Source: Azolla pinnata
Taxonomy: Eukaryota; Streptophyta; Polypodiopsida; Salviniales; Salviniaceae
Reading direction: 5' to 3'
Length of the DNA: 64,000 bases
NCBI GenBank assembly: GCA_037176905.1
Contig: JBBBWG010021445.1
Location: 1-64,000, forward strand
The notes under the pieces were generated by a model, which was given only the letters and a program-made list of their open reading frames with translations, was not told the DNA's origin and did not search any database. Positions 49,560 through 60,777 of this stretch are shown here, one piece after another. Every line of letters starts with the position of its first letter. The stretch's first letter is position 1. The position numbers were made by a program, and so were the translations under genes.

Positions 49560-52099
49560 ACTCCTCCCTTCTGAAGAAAACTGGGGGATTTTTAGTCCAT
49601 TAACAAACAACAACAGTGGAACAGTGTCTTCTAATGTTTAAAAATTTTGATTCTGTGGTTCTTGTGTCCGTGAAATCCGATCGTCGCTTTCATCTGCTCG
49701 CGAACGAACGCTGCAAATTGATCCATTGTCGGTTACCGTCGATTCCTGCGATTCGACGGAATGGAAGAAGGGGATCGAGAATCGGGGACGATGCGTCGTG
49801 TTCGTCTCGCACTCACGCTGCAGTTCTTCTCTCCGTCACGGGGCATGCCCGAGCAATGTCCTGGAATGAAGGGGGGCACACTCTGACTAAATCCCCCTGC
49901 AAAATGCCTGATGATTTTGTTTCACGACCAATGGATGGAACTGGCAGAACAAGGATTAGAGTAGTTCGCGAGATCGGGGCCAAACGTGAGTGTTGTGGGT
50001 TCCAGATTTCGACGCCTTTCTTTCGCATGCTCCACCATCGAAGTTATGAGCAAGCGTCGCCGCGTGTTGATCTGATGTTCTGTGCACAAAAAAAAGCTCC
50101 TCCAACTTTCTTCCGACATTCGCATCACTATTGTCTATCCTTTGAACTTCTTGCCGAGCTAACTCTCTATCTACATGCAAACCGGTCCTTGTTTATATAG
50201 CCGGAGAATCACATATGAATGACACAAACTATCAAGTTGTTTCAATATGGTAATGAGCATGTTTAGAGGTTGATGAAGAAGCACAAGATGTTCGTTGCAT
50301 GTTCGATTGACCTTAGGACACCAAGTGATCGTAAGTAAGTACAGCTAGTGGAGGTTGATTCCATAGAAGTTCATCATCACTTCGGTATACGGCTATCCCT
50401 TTGCTCTGATTTCTAAGTGTTTTCGTTCTTACTTAGGTCGCGGCTCTCAACCTTGATCTGTCCGAGCTTCTTGTAATCGTCGCAAGCTTGAGAAAGGAAG
50501 CGTGTATACTTCCTCCCACTTTCTAAGAATCTCTATTATGACAAGAAGACATTGGTGAGATAACCGGACCAAAAAAAAAATCGACAACTCGATCTATACA
50601 ATCATTAATCGAAGCTCGCACACAACGATGGGCTTTGAAAGACAAGAAAAAGACATGAAGGAGAGCACAAGACGGTAGAAACTTGCCAGTACAAGAGATT
50701 AAAATGATTCCAACACTGAAGTACATGAATTCAAGTAGACAGATCCGGTTTTGGCCATAACATCAGCTACGAAGCAAAGCATTGGTTTCAACAAAATTCC
50801 AAACATCACTGTGCAAGAAATAGGAGGTGCTCGATTGGTGGATGACATTCGATCTCATAAATACCGTTCTCATTGCAATTCACACACTTGCAATTTGAGA
50901 TGCGCGCAGTTAGAAAATGCATCCCACAATGCGTTGTTGATTCGGCCGTTTTTCTTTGTGTTCGGATCGCCTTGCGATCGATGATTGAGATCCGTCTTCT
51001 TCAAGATTGTTGTATGTTGTGTTGACTTTACTTGCACAAGCTACCTGCAACTCTGTGATAAGTGGTCGGGAGAACCTTCACCACATGCCTAAGACCTTTG
51101 ATCAAAGTTTTGGATGGAATTATTTATACAAAAGGATGATAAGATGTTGTTGTTCTTGATCCCGACGTTCCATCAGATTTGCAAGCAATTTTCAGCACCT
51201 GCCGAAAACCCCAAATCTTTTTTTTCTGTGAGGCTCACCACAGGAAGAGCTAGTTGGTTCTGAAAGACGGGTTTTCTGACCATTCCATGGCTGCCTGCCA
51301 AAAGAAAATACCGATGCAAGCTTAGTAGAATCACACCAATATAGCTCTCAAATTCCAAACACCTATACCGTCACGATTGGTAGAAAAGTATCATTTCATC
51401 CACAGATTAGCAGCAAGGTTCGATCTGAAAGACTGAACTTCAAGCTGAATCCATTGGGAGTGATTTTTTAGCTCGATCGTTCATTTCAACCATGGGCCAA
51501 ATGCTTCACTAACCCGCATCTTCGCATCTTCCGCCAGTCGCAAAACATGGGGCGAGACCTGCAGGAATGGAAATCCTTCTTTCAGCCTCGCGATCTGCTG
51601 CTCTCTCCGCTTTGTTGCACCGATGACGCAATCGTGACCGCCGTACATTTTTTTTCTACCGAAATTGGATACGAGATGCTCTTGTGCTTTGCACCGGCAG
51701 CTGTTCCTTCTCTGAGCTGCGAATGCCACGAGCTCATTACGGCAGAAGCATACAAAAATCAGCCATGAAAAATGCACCGCAGAGCTATTTCCAAACCGCC
51801 ACAATTCCACCGAAGAAATTAGTCATGATGGAAGCAGTAGTAACATGTACATCAAGAATCTCAGCTCCAGAAGAGGAAACAAGATAGTTGTGCTGGAAGG
51901 AGCTCATCACCACTCACTCAGCTGGGCATGCATGCATAGAGACAATAGAGCTATGTAAAAACTTCTTGAGGCAAAATTTCAATCTATACATAACACACAC
52001 ACAGAAAATATTTGTTATTTACCATGCTGCGGGGACTTACACGGGGAAAGATTTGTAGATGCATTGCGCTACATGCATAGGCTTAGGAGCATAGAATTC
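49560..52099. other. Intergenic stretch, no firmly supported gene
   Basis: A 194-codon open frame at 49616-50200 (plus) has no recognisable motif. A 109-codon frame at 51481-51810 (minus) is listed separately as doubtful. I see no repeats of note. Confidence 0.45.
51481..51810 (-). CDS. Doubtful open frame, possibly a gene fragment
   Basis: The C-terminal half of this 109-codon frame reads MYGGHDCVIGATKRREQQIA, then RLKEGFPFLQVSPHVLRLAE and VSEAFGPWLK. It is less low-complexity than typical random frames and locally more GC-rich than its surroundings. I do not recognise a family. It could be a terminal exon, a decayed fragment or chance. Confidence 0.2.
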   Translation of the reverse strand: MELWRFGNSSAVHFSWLIFVCFCRNELVAFAAQRRNSCRCKAQEHLVSNFGRKKMYGGHDCVIGATKRREQQIARLKEGFPFLQVSPHVLRLAEDAKMRVSEAFGPWLK

Positions 52100-52261
52100 A
52101 TATATACTAGGATGGGGTGGACTGAAAATTTTTATTGGTTTTGGGGAGTTGGGGGGGGGGGATAGGGAGGGGATGAGAAGAAATAATGTGGAAGGGGAAG
52201 AAATAATTTCACTCAAATAGGCAATCGCCCGAAATAGCCCACAGGGTAGAGGATTGATTGA

Positions 52262-52380
52262 TTGGAGATGGGACAGCATTGCATTGCATTGCATCGCATC
52301 GGAATGTAAATCGGAGCACTGCATCGCATTGCTGCTCGGAGCCGGGAAACATCGATGAGCTGCACTGCATCACATTGCGC
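52262..52380. repeat. GCATT/GCATC pentamer repeats
   Basis: Runs of GCATTGCATTGCATCGCATC and scattered GCATTGC/GCATCGC copies. They border the larger minisatellite downstream of the MCTP gene. Confidence 0.7.
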
Positions 52381-52765
52381 TTCACAGTAGCATAAAACCA
52401 ATGGCATTTGCCTTGCATATTCCACAGTAGCATAATAAGAGTAGATAGCATTGCCCCTTGTGCATATATATTCCATAGTAGAGTAGATAGATAGCATTGC
52501 CCCTTGCATATTTCCACAGTAGCATAAGAAGAGTATACTTGCATATTTATTCTCCATAGTAGCATAAGAGTAGATCGCATCATTGCCCCATGCATATTCC
52601 ACAGTAGCATAAGAAGAGCATACAGCATTGCCTTGCATATTCCATAGTAGCATAAAGAGTATATAGCATCGTTGCCCCCTTTGCATATATCCCACAGTAG
52701 CATGCATAAGAGTGCAGCAGTCGCCTTGCATATATTCTTCCATAGTGGCATGAGAGGTGGATAGC
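52381..52765. repeat. Minisatellite of about 40-50 bp, seven to eight copies
   Basis: The unit contains TTGCATATTCCACAGTAGCA, TAAGAGTAGATAGCATTGCC and CC. Copies vary in length and carry small changes. The array lies 3' of the MCTP gene (on its 3' UTR side) and keeps a long minus frame partly open, which I do not regard as coding. Confidence 0.85.
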
Positions 52766-52927
52766 ATTTTGCAGCAAAATAGAGGAGCATAGCACCGGCA
52801 TTTTCCGCATAGAGCGTGTCGTCAGAAAGAAAAAGGGGCAAATGGGCATTAGCAATCTCCAGTGCAGAAGAAGGCGGGGCGCGAAGCATTGCAACGGCAT
52901 AGTAGTAGCATGTAGCATGGCGGTTGA

Positions 52928-53050
52928 AGGCTGGGATCGTTGGGATCGCGGATCGGATGGGATCGCGGATGGGATCGTTGGGATCGCGGATCGGATGGGA
53001 TCGCGGATGGGATCGGATGAGATCGCGGATGGGATCGTTGGGATCGGGGT
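52928..53050. repeat. GGGATCG-based minisatellite
   Basis: Repeats of TGGGATCGCGGATCGGA and GGGATCGCGGATGGGATCGT lie directly next to the MCTP stop codon region. Confidence 0.85.
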
Positions 53051-53092
53051 CGATGCCCCGGGGGGGGGAGAGTGAGGAAGGAGATGGATGGA

Positions 53093-56000
53093 TCAGATGA
53101 TGGAGTCGGAGAGGGCGGGGAGGCGGCGGAAGAAGTTCATGGGGGCGCTGGGGAGGGAGCTGCGGAAGCGAGGGGGGCGGAAGAAGTAGAGGCCGAGGAG
53201 GACGCCGAGGACGCGGAGGGGGACGACGTAGAGGACGACGGCGAGGAGGAAGGAGAAGACGACGAAGATGGAGGTGGCGCGGGGGTCGCGCCAGCTGAGG
53301 AGGGCGTGGATCCGCTCGAGCTGCGCGACGACGTCGGTGAGGAACGTCTGGATCCGGCCCGCGAGCCGGCGCAGCCGGTCGTACCTCATCTTGATGATCT
53401 CGGGCGACTTCGTCGAGGGGAAGGGATCGAACTCCTCGTCGAGCTCGTCCTCGAGCGTGCTCGCGGCCTGCGAGAGGCGGATGTCCATGTGCGGCGGGTG
53501 CGACGGCTGGTAGCGCCAGTGCCACGCGCCGATGAGGCAGATGTAGAGGAAGAGGGTGGGGAGGATCTGCTCGGGGAAGCACACGAGGATCATGTAGAGC
53601 AGGATGACGAGCACGGTGGCGACGCGGTTGCGCCACGTGCGGATCTCGTGGATCCAGCGCGCGAGCCGCTTGGGCCCCGAGAACACCGCCGCGAACCGGC
53701 TCCACGTCGCCTTGGTCCGGCGGTAGCTCCACGAGTGCGAATCGGCGTCCAGGATGTACCTCACCGCCTCGGCGCGGATCGGCGGCTCCGCGCGCTGCAG
53801 GTGGTGGATCTGAATGCTCGTCGCGACCTTGCGAAGCTCCTGCACTTGCTGCAGGCTCAGCGGCTCCGCGTAGTGCAGCTTGGGCAGCAGCGGCTGCGAG
53901 TAGGCGCGCAGCAGCGCGAGGCGCGCCACGCACGAGAAGCGCACCGCGATCTCGAGCTCGCCCTTCTTCTTCACGCCCGAGCGCTCGAGGCTGACGAGCG
54001 GGTACGAGTGCGTGTAGGTGCGGTCGGTGCAGAGCGTGGAGAGGCGGATGCGGATCTTGCCCACCACGAGGTCGAGCTTCGGGGGCTCCTTGCCGCCCGC
54101 GTCTTTGCCGCCAGCATCTTTGCCGCCAGCATCTTTGCTGCTAGCATCTTTGGCGCTGGCTTCCTCGGCCTTCTTCGTCGCGTCGCTGCTCACGAGGTGG
54201 TTGTCGAACACCGCGACGGTGAGCACGGTGCACGGATCGAACACATCCCACGTGTACTGCTCGTGCCACTGCGGCGTCAGGCTGCTCACGACGGTGCGGG
54301 TCCGGATCCACTTCTTGCCGTACTTGGCGATGCAGTACGCGTCGGCGGTGCCTTTACCGTCCTTGGTCTTCGTGGGCAGCAGGCTGCTGGCGGAGAGGAT
54401 CCCGAGCTCGAGCACGCCCATGGGGCGCTTCCACATGCGCCGCTCCGTCGGCCGCACGTCGCTCGTGTGGTACGCCGTCTCGTCCAGCACGTGGTAGCCG
54501 CCGTCGAGGCTCGCCGCGACGCGGATGCGGCTCGTGAACTTGGCGCCCGCAACGGGCCTCTCCTCGGGGGGCTTCTTCTCGCCGCCGCCGCCGCTCGCGG
54601 GCTTCTCCTCCGCCTTCTTCTCCGACTTCTCGAGGTCGTACCAGCGCGCCTCCACGGGCTTGCGGTCGGGCCGCTTGGGCACGTTGTAGAGCGGGATCGC
54701 GACCGATCCCAGCACCTCCACCTTGTCCTTGGACACCTTGTTGACGACGGAGATGAGGAGCTTGTCGACGAAGGGCTCCGACGCGACGAACAGGATCTCG
54801 CCGCCCGCGAACCTGGGCGAGCCGGGCCCGGCGCGCCGGCCGCCGAACTCGGCCTTCCGCGTGTGGATCTGCTGGCACGGGCCCTCGAGCTGCGCGGTGG
54901 CGAGAACTTCGTACAATCTCGCGTTCGAGCCTCCTCCTCCTCCTCCTCCTCCTCCTCCGGGGTGGATCAGATCCTGGGCCTCGATCAGCGTGAGGCGCAG
55001 ATACCAGAGCTTCGGGGAGATGTAGACCTTGGATCGGTTCAGCGCCATTCCGCCCGTGTCCGACTGCCAGGCTTCGGGGAACGCCTCGTCGGCCTGCGTC
55101 CCGAACCACACCGCGAGCATGATCTCGCCCTTCACGCGCTTCTCGTCCTTTCGCGGCTCCAGCTTGTACCACTGCGACGCGAGGGGGCTGTCGGGCGGGC
55201 GCCGCGTCGGGATCTCCGACATGTCGAACGCGACGGAGCCCATGAAGTCGTCTTTACTCAACGTGTCCTTGTCCCACACCGTGATCTCGACGATCTGGGC
55301 GCCGTTGGTCCGCGTCGCGAACGCAAACACGTTGTTGCCCCCGCTCCAGTCGGGCTTCAGGGTCTGCTTCTTCACGCCGGTCGTGGCCTTGGCGTTGCCG
55401 AGCTTGATCTCGACGTAAGGGTCGGAGCTCCCGTTCAAGTCCTTCGGGGCCAGGTCCTTGGCCTTGTCGATTCGCACGTAGAGGTACTCGATCTGCGTCA
55501 CGAGGTCGTGCACGACTTTGGGCGAGTGCAGATTGGGCTTGGTGCGCTTCACGTCGAAGCTGCTCGGATCCTCGGCCGTGTACATCGTGGTCACGCCGAT
55601 CGGCTTGCTCACCTCCTGCTTCTTCGCATCGTTGTCCCCTTTCTTCGCATCTTCCTTCTTCTTCTCCCCACCACCACCACCACCACCACCATCCTTCTTC
55701 TTCTCCTCACCTCCACCTCCACCTCCACCATCGCCATCCTTCTTCTTCTCCTCCCCGCCTCCGCCTCCGCCTCCGCCTTCCTTCTTCTTCTCGCCTCCGC
55801 CTCCGCCTTCCTTCTTCGCCTCCGGCTCGTAGTAGTAGAGCTTCAGGTAGATCTCCCCCTTGCCCTTCCCGAACATCGCGCTGAACACGCCCTTCTTCTC
55901 CAGCGAGTACGGGATCACCATCTCCGACGCCTCCGACCCCTTCCTCTTCGCGTGGCTGCAAGGTATCGACAGCTTCCCCAGCGACTTCTCCCCCCCGCTC

Positions 56001-56233
56001 CTCGCCGTGTACACGCCGACCTCGATCGACTCCTCCTCCAGCGCCTCCTTCGAGCTCACGTTGAACTCGAGCTGCTCGTTCCACACGGGGTTCAGATCCT
56101 TGGCCTTGGCCTTCGTCCGCAGCTTCTGGTTGTCGAACTCCACCACCACGAACGGGCTCGATGCGCCCGCCCCGTCCTTCGCCATCAAGTCCTTGGCGTG
56201 GCATACCTCCACTACCAGCCTTAGATTCGGCAT
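53093..56233 (-). CDS. MCTP: multiple C2 domain and transmembrane region protein (QUIRKY-like)
   Basis: A single exon of 1,046 residues, usual for plant MCTPs. C2-1 (about 1-130) starts MPNLRLVVEVCHAKDLMAKD but has SSPFV where SDPYV is usual, so calcium binding may be weak. A Gly/Lys/Glu-rich linker (about 140-205) precedes C2-2 (YLYVRIDKAKDLAPKDLNGS, then SDPYVEIKLG), which keeps its acidic residues. C2-3 begins WYLRLTLIEAQDLI. C2-4 begins GVLELGILSASSLLPTKTKD and has an inserted KDAGG repeat. The C-terminal PRT_C region (about 850-1046) has membrane segments VATVLVILLYMILVCF and IFVVFSFLLAVVLYVVPL and ends RRLPALSDSII, like relatives. MCTPs tether ER to plasma membrane at plasmodesmata and affect cell-cell signalling; QUIRKY acts with STRUBBELIG (family knowledge). 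A leader intron may lie between about 56475 and 56327. Confidence 0.95.
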   Translation of the reverse strand: MPNLRLVVEVCHAKDLMAKDGAGASSPFVVVEFDNQKLRTKAKAKDLNPVWNEQLEFNVSSKEALEEESIEVGVYTARSGGEKSLGKLSIPCSHAKRKGSEASEMVIPYSLEKKGVFSAMFGKGKGEIYLKLYYYEPEAKKEGGGGGEKKKEGGGGGGGGEEKKKDGDGGGGGGGEEKKKDGGGGGGGGEKKKEDAKKGDNDAKKQEVSKPIGVTTMYTAEDPSSFDVKRTKPNLHSPKVVHDLVTQIEYLYVRIDKAKDLAPKDLNGSSDPYVEIKLGNAKATTGVKKQTLKPDWSGGNNVFAFATRTNGAQIVEITVWDKDTLSKDDFMGSVAFDMSEIPTRRPPDSPLASQWYKLEPRKDEKRVKGEIMLAVWFGTQADEAFPEAWQSDTGGMALNRSKVYISPKLWYLRLTLIEAQDLIHPGGGGGGGGGGSNARLYEVLATAQLEGPCQQIHTRKAEFGGRRAGPGSPRFAGGEILFVASEPFVDKLLISVVNKVSKDKVEVLGSVAIPLYNVPKRPDRKPVEARWYDLEKSEKKAEEKPASGGGGEKKPPEERPVAGAKFTSRIRVAASLDGGYHVLDETAYHTSDVRPTERRMWKRPMGVLELGILSASSLLPTKTKDGKGTADAYCIAKYGKKWIRTRTVVSSLTPQWHEQYTWDVFDPCTVLTVAVFDNHLVSSDATKKAEEASAKDASSKDAGGKDAGGKDAGGKEPPKLDLVVGKIRIRLSTLCTDRTYTHSYPLVSLERSGVKKKGELEIAVRFSCVARLALLRAYSQPLLPKLHYAEPLSLQQVQELRKVATSIQIHHLQRAEPPIRAEAVRYILDADSHSWSYRRTKATWSRFAAVFSGPKRLARWIHEIRTWRNRVATVLVILLYMILVCFPEQILPTLFLYICLIGAWHWRYQPSHPPHMDIRLSQAASTLEDELDEEFDPFPSTKSPEIIKMRYDRLRRLAGRIQTFLTDVVAQLERIHALLSWRDPRATSIFVVFSFLLAVVLYVVPLRVLGVLLGLYFFRPPRFRSSLPSAPMNFFRRLPALSDSII

Positions 56234-56257
56234 TGCTCACAATCTACTTCTTCTTCA

Positions 56258-56306
56258 GATTCTTCTTCGGATTCTTCTTCGGATTCTTCTTCGGATTCTT
56301 CTTGTC
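56258..56306. repeat. 12-bp tandem repeat in the MCTP leader
   Basis: Four copies of GATTCTTCTTCG end about 25 bp upstream of the MCTP ATG (minus-strand sense: GAAGAATCCGAA repeats). Confidence 0.85.
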
Positions 56307-56309
56307 TAA

Positions 56310-58287
56310 ACTCAACACCACTGCCTTCTTGCAGGAAGTGGATTCTTTTGCTTCGCCAGAGAATGGCTCGCCTCGGATCGGCCGCGACTTTTTAGGCTCT
56401 CACATATATACCATCACAGGAAATCCAATCCATGAGAGCATAACAAAATACAGACGAGGGATGGGGAGGAACTCACCTTATTCTGCTTTTCTATGTCACA
56501 GGGTAGTGCAGAAAACCACCGGAGAAAAACGCCCCCAAAAAAAACCCAAAAATGCAGTGGTTTCCCAACCCGAAAAGGCACTGGAACTTGGGAAGCCAGA
56601 TCCTAGTCTCTCGGATCGGATAAGAAGGTAGTCTCGGATCAGTAAATCAATCCCAAGCAAAAGAGGCAGTGATCTGCAATCGGAGGAGAAGGGGGGGGGA
56701 AAAAACTGCCCCAACACGAATGCTGCACCTCGGATCGTGCGCGAGGATCAGAATGTGGCTTACGATCAGAACCCAGCTCGGAAGGATCGCAGACAAAAAA
56801 GAATGGCTGTCATCAAGCTCTGCAGAGCAAACGAGTGCAGATCCACCATTGATGGTGCAGAAAGCTCGAGCTCCCCCGGGATCACGCAGATCAAATCACT
56901 CGAAGAAAGATCGGTTCTGATCCACGGGCAAGCAAGAAGAAGAAAGCGGTGCCAGCAAGTCCCCCCCCCCCCCCAATCCCCCCTCCCCAACCCCCCCAAG
57001 GAAGCGGAAAACGAAAAGGAAGGAAAGAAATGGGAGAGAGAAAACAAACTCCAGAACGAAAGGAAGGAAATTGAAGAGAAAGGAAGGAAGGGTGGATCGA
57101 TTCACTCACATGGAGCGGTTGTATTATTGAGCAGGCAGAAGGGAAATCACGTGGAAACGGAGGGGGAAAAGGAAGGCGACCATGGATCGAAGGGGAAGAG
57201 GAGCAGATCAAGGAGAAGATGACGACGACGACGACGACGATGATGATGAAGACGAAGAAGAAGAAGAAGAAGAAGAAGAAGAGATGAAGAAAGAAGAAGA
57301 ACAGGGGAAAAAGAAGGATATATAATAGGCCCAAGGTTTCTATAATTGCACTTATACCCCTGACCCTTTCTTCACAAAAACAGAAACACTGAGAAGAAAG
57401 AAAGGAAGGAAGGAAGAAACCAAAGAAGAGAATGAAAGAAAAAGAAAGAAGAAGAAGAAGGAGAAGAGATACAGAGACAAAGTGGGTAGCTGGGAAGCAT
57501 CTGTCTGCTTGTCTGTATTTCGCTCCGGGTCCGATTCGTCCATGTGGGTTCATGCCGGAAGAGGCGCTAGCTGAGAGTTTCGCAGAGCTGTCGCTTTTTC
57601 GCACTAGGCCAGAGGGAAACTCTCTCCGGAAGAGAGAAGGCTCCAGAGGAGAGAAGGCTCCCGGAGAAAAAGACTGGGTAGCTAGGCAGCATCTGTTGTT
57701 GGCCGATCTCCGGGAGATCGATCCGATTTTCCATTATGCAAAGGCCGGACGACGATGCATTCGGCAGACGAGGGCCGAATGAATGCATCATGGTCCATGC
57801 CCATCGATCGAATGAGGCCACTAACGGGCATTTTATAGAAGCAAGACTGTCATCGACGATGGGCAGCGAACGGCGGGTGATCTGTTGGTAGAGATGGCGT
57901 GGGATCGGAAGCGGAAAAAAGGGTGGCTTGGAAAGGAAGTTGTACGTGGGGTATCTGCGAGCTACAGCCAGGTCAAGTCAGATCAGCTCAGCTCAGCTCA
58001 GCTCAGCTTAGGTCAGGCTTCTCCATTCACAGTGTGCATGTTGCATGCACAGAGCTCACATGCATCTGTGTATAAAGGGAGATTCCCCCCCCCCCCCCAT
58101 GCTATATAGTGCTTGTATATTGTCTCTCGCAGACAGACCGAGGATTGCATCAGTCTGAGTGGCCATCGATGTCTTCTGGGGCTTCTTCCATACCTTGAGG
58201 TGAGTAAAAGTAAGCCGTCTGAGGCCTGGCTTCGCTTTACAGAAAAAAAGGTAGGTGGGTGGAAGATCCCTCAATACCGGCTCAAAT
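56310..58287. other. MCTP leader/promoter and intergenic DNA
   Basis: No gene is recognised. It contains C runs at about 56960-56974 and 58086-58098, a (GAC)n(GAT)n(GAA)n tract at about 57220-57290, GAAG-rich sequence to 57470 and a (CAGCT)n run at about 57977-58010. Confidence 0.5.
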
Positions 58288-58347
58288 GAGCTTTAGGGTT
58301 TTAGGGTTTAGGGTTTAGGGTTTAGGGTTTAGGGTTAGGGTTTAGGG
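58288..58347 (+). repeat. Interstitial telomere repeat (TTTAGGG)n
   Basis: About seven to eight units of TTTAGGG with slight length variants (one TTAGGG, one TTTTAGGG), in intergenic DNA. Confidence 0.92.
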
Positions 58348-60777
58348 GTCTGATCAGCGTCATGAGCCCACCCACCTTCACATGCACTTCTTGTCGCCAG
58401 TTTCGGCTTTTGGTTTCAGCTACCAGCTGGCCTTTGTAACGATGAATACAATTTGCATTGCCTTTGCTTTGTGATGACTTGATTTCTCCCGACTTCTTCG
58501 TCGTCTTCTTCTTCTTCTTCGTTTGATATGGTCAAATCAATCCATATTCCGGTGAATCGGATCGACCCAGATCCAACCTGCGGAAAGCCTGCTAATACTT
58601 TCCCCTAAGAACCTTTCCAGTATTTTGTGTCTTTTTCCTATTAGATATATGTCTAGCTCTAAGAGAAGTGGGTGCGCTCTCATTTTCCACCCATTTTGTA
58701 TTGTATGCATGGATGTATGTGTGTGTGTGTGTGTATGTGTGCATGTATCGAGGCATTTTAACTGATCTAGCATGGTATAATGCCAGCGATATCAAGCCAT
58801 TCAGCCATTCGGCCTCCACCGTCTTCAAATCTCTTAATCAATAATAATGAGCCAATTTCGACACGGGCAATGAGCATTCAGTGAGTGTCCACTGATCAGT
58901 TGCATTGTAACATTGAAGATCTGGGGAGGTTATAGTCGGTTCCGTATGGAGAGTATATATACGTAACAAATAAATCGTCGTCATCGCTCTGATTGATGTG
59001 TTTGCTACCAACGTTGGATTCAATTGTACAACCTCTTATCTCTTTGTGCCTAGCATCTCGAAGGATATATGTAACTTGCTGCAATTTGCTAAACTACGTT
59101 GAACAATGATGCAAATTTACAATCGATTAAACCTACATATCACTAAACACTTCCATGTTCCATTACCTTTGACATCGGTAAATTTGTAAAATCTTAAACT
59201 TCAATAATTAAAGATTTAAAATCTAAGTTCATCGATCGATGGACATTCGCTGCAAAGTCAGAATAGTAGCCCTAGTAGAAGATGATTTCGATATTTATAT
59301 GTCTGAGTTAAAAGAAAATGAAAATTGGAAAACGTAGAATACGTGCAGGTAACTTAAATACATATTTTATCCGTAAAATACACATTCTTTTAACAACACG
59401 GACATATATAGAAATAAGCATTTCGTGGGTGCAACTTTGTAATTAATGCATTCTAATTGGCCATTAATTCAAACTCTCACACTCTTAATTATTCAGTTTT
59501 TTTCAGTCTCCTTCTCTCAAAACGATCTTTGCTGACGCATTGACGTTATTCGTTTAGTTACTCTAGAATTCATCTCATCAATCTGAACTCAAGCACTGCA
59601 TTTCTTTGTCGTCTGTACTCTCGATGGACATTCTACAATTAATGGGACACAACAAAATATCCTTCAAGTTATAGCCCACCTCGGCCTCGATCTGATGTGT
59701 TCTCCTCAGGGTTTAAGTTGCACCACGACCATCCTGGGATACACGCATAAAAATACAAACTTCTTCATTTCGATTCTACTGTTTACGAATTCGATTACGA
59801 TGATTCTACCGATTACGAATTCGATTACGATGATTCTACCGATTATGAATTCGATTCCGATGATTCTACCGATTACGAAGTCGACTACGATCAAAGTCAC
59901 AGATGCATGCTGTTACACATGCACACATACATGCCTTCATGCATGCCCGCATGCATGCCTGCAGCATACATGCATGCATTCATACCTATGCACACGTACA
60001 TTTCATACAGTCTTCGCTGTTTCTGCTTTGCAGAGCGAGCTTTCGAGAAGCTTTCATTCATCTGCGGCTGCTGCTTTGCTGCTTCCCGTACCTCGACTCG
60101 GATTTCAAGATTTAACGAAGTACGATCCTTCTCTTCTGCTTATTCACTAGAAAAAACGATTCCGTTGATCTTCCATGGGAACGTGTGTTTGTGTGTCTGT
60201 GTTTGTTTTTGTGTGTGTGTGTGTGTGTGAAGAGAGAGAGGGAGAGAGAACTTTGGCAGGAAGGAAAACAAGAAGCAAGTCCTGAACAAAATTTAGGTCA
60301 TCCTTTCCGGTGTTTGGATTTTTTTTCGGGTTATGATTATGGTTATGAGTCAAGGAACGTTATTTTCGTCGTAAAGAAAGATGTCTAACAAGGAATGCAA
60401 TGGCGAACTCGATAAGTTTTATGAATCCACGAATCATATTTGTTTGGGAGGTGTTGTATGGATATGGTAAACCTGTATTACTTTGTCTATTCAATCAAGA
60501 TGAGGTATTGAGGCTGCCACATTGAAGTTTCCAACGTTTTCACGATGCGTTGTAAACTTTGTGAATGTGTGTAATGAAACAGCATTTAGATGGCTTGTTA
60601 GACAAGCATTTCAGATGGGCTCATATCTAGATTTCACCACGACATTGCAGGCTCGTATTTTGCACACTTTCTACCTATTATCTCAAGATTTTCAATGGAG
60701 CTATGGCTAACATTTATCTTTTGATAAATGGACTTCCAAAATCCTAAATTGACGATGTTTCTTATAGGTGTAACGCG
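58348..60777. other. Intergenic stretch upstream of the RecQ gene
   Basis: No gene is recognised. It holds a (GT)n run at about 58717-58740, a second GT run at about 60205-60229 and the 30-bp minisatellite listed separately. TTATAG at 60763-60768 may be an acceptor for a 5' UTR exon of the RecQ gene. Confidence 0.5.
59772..59891. repeat. Four copies of a 30-bp tandem repeat
   Basis: The unit consists of GATTCTACCGATTACGAATT followed by CGATTACGAT. Four head-to-tail copies differ by one to four substitutions and show no indels. Confidence 0.95.

Noticed and set aside
49616-50200. A 194-codon plus frame divergent from the FKBP gene
   Set aside because: Composition looks random and I see no motif or splice context.
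52209-53933. A 574-codon minus-strand frame overlapping the MCTP 3' end
   Set aside because: It is kept open by minisatellites and by an off-frame reading of MCTP; no family resemblance.
53072-56224. A 1,050-codon open frame on the plus strand opposite the MCTP gene
   Set aside because: It is an antisense shadow caused by GC-rich third positions. The minus frame has clear C2 and transmembrane homology, while the plus frame is Arg/Glu/Leu low-complexity.
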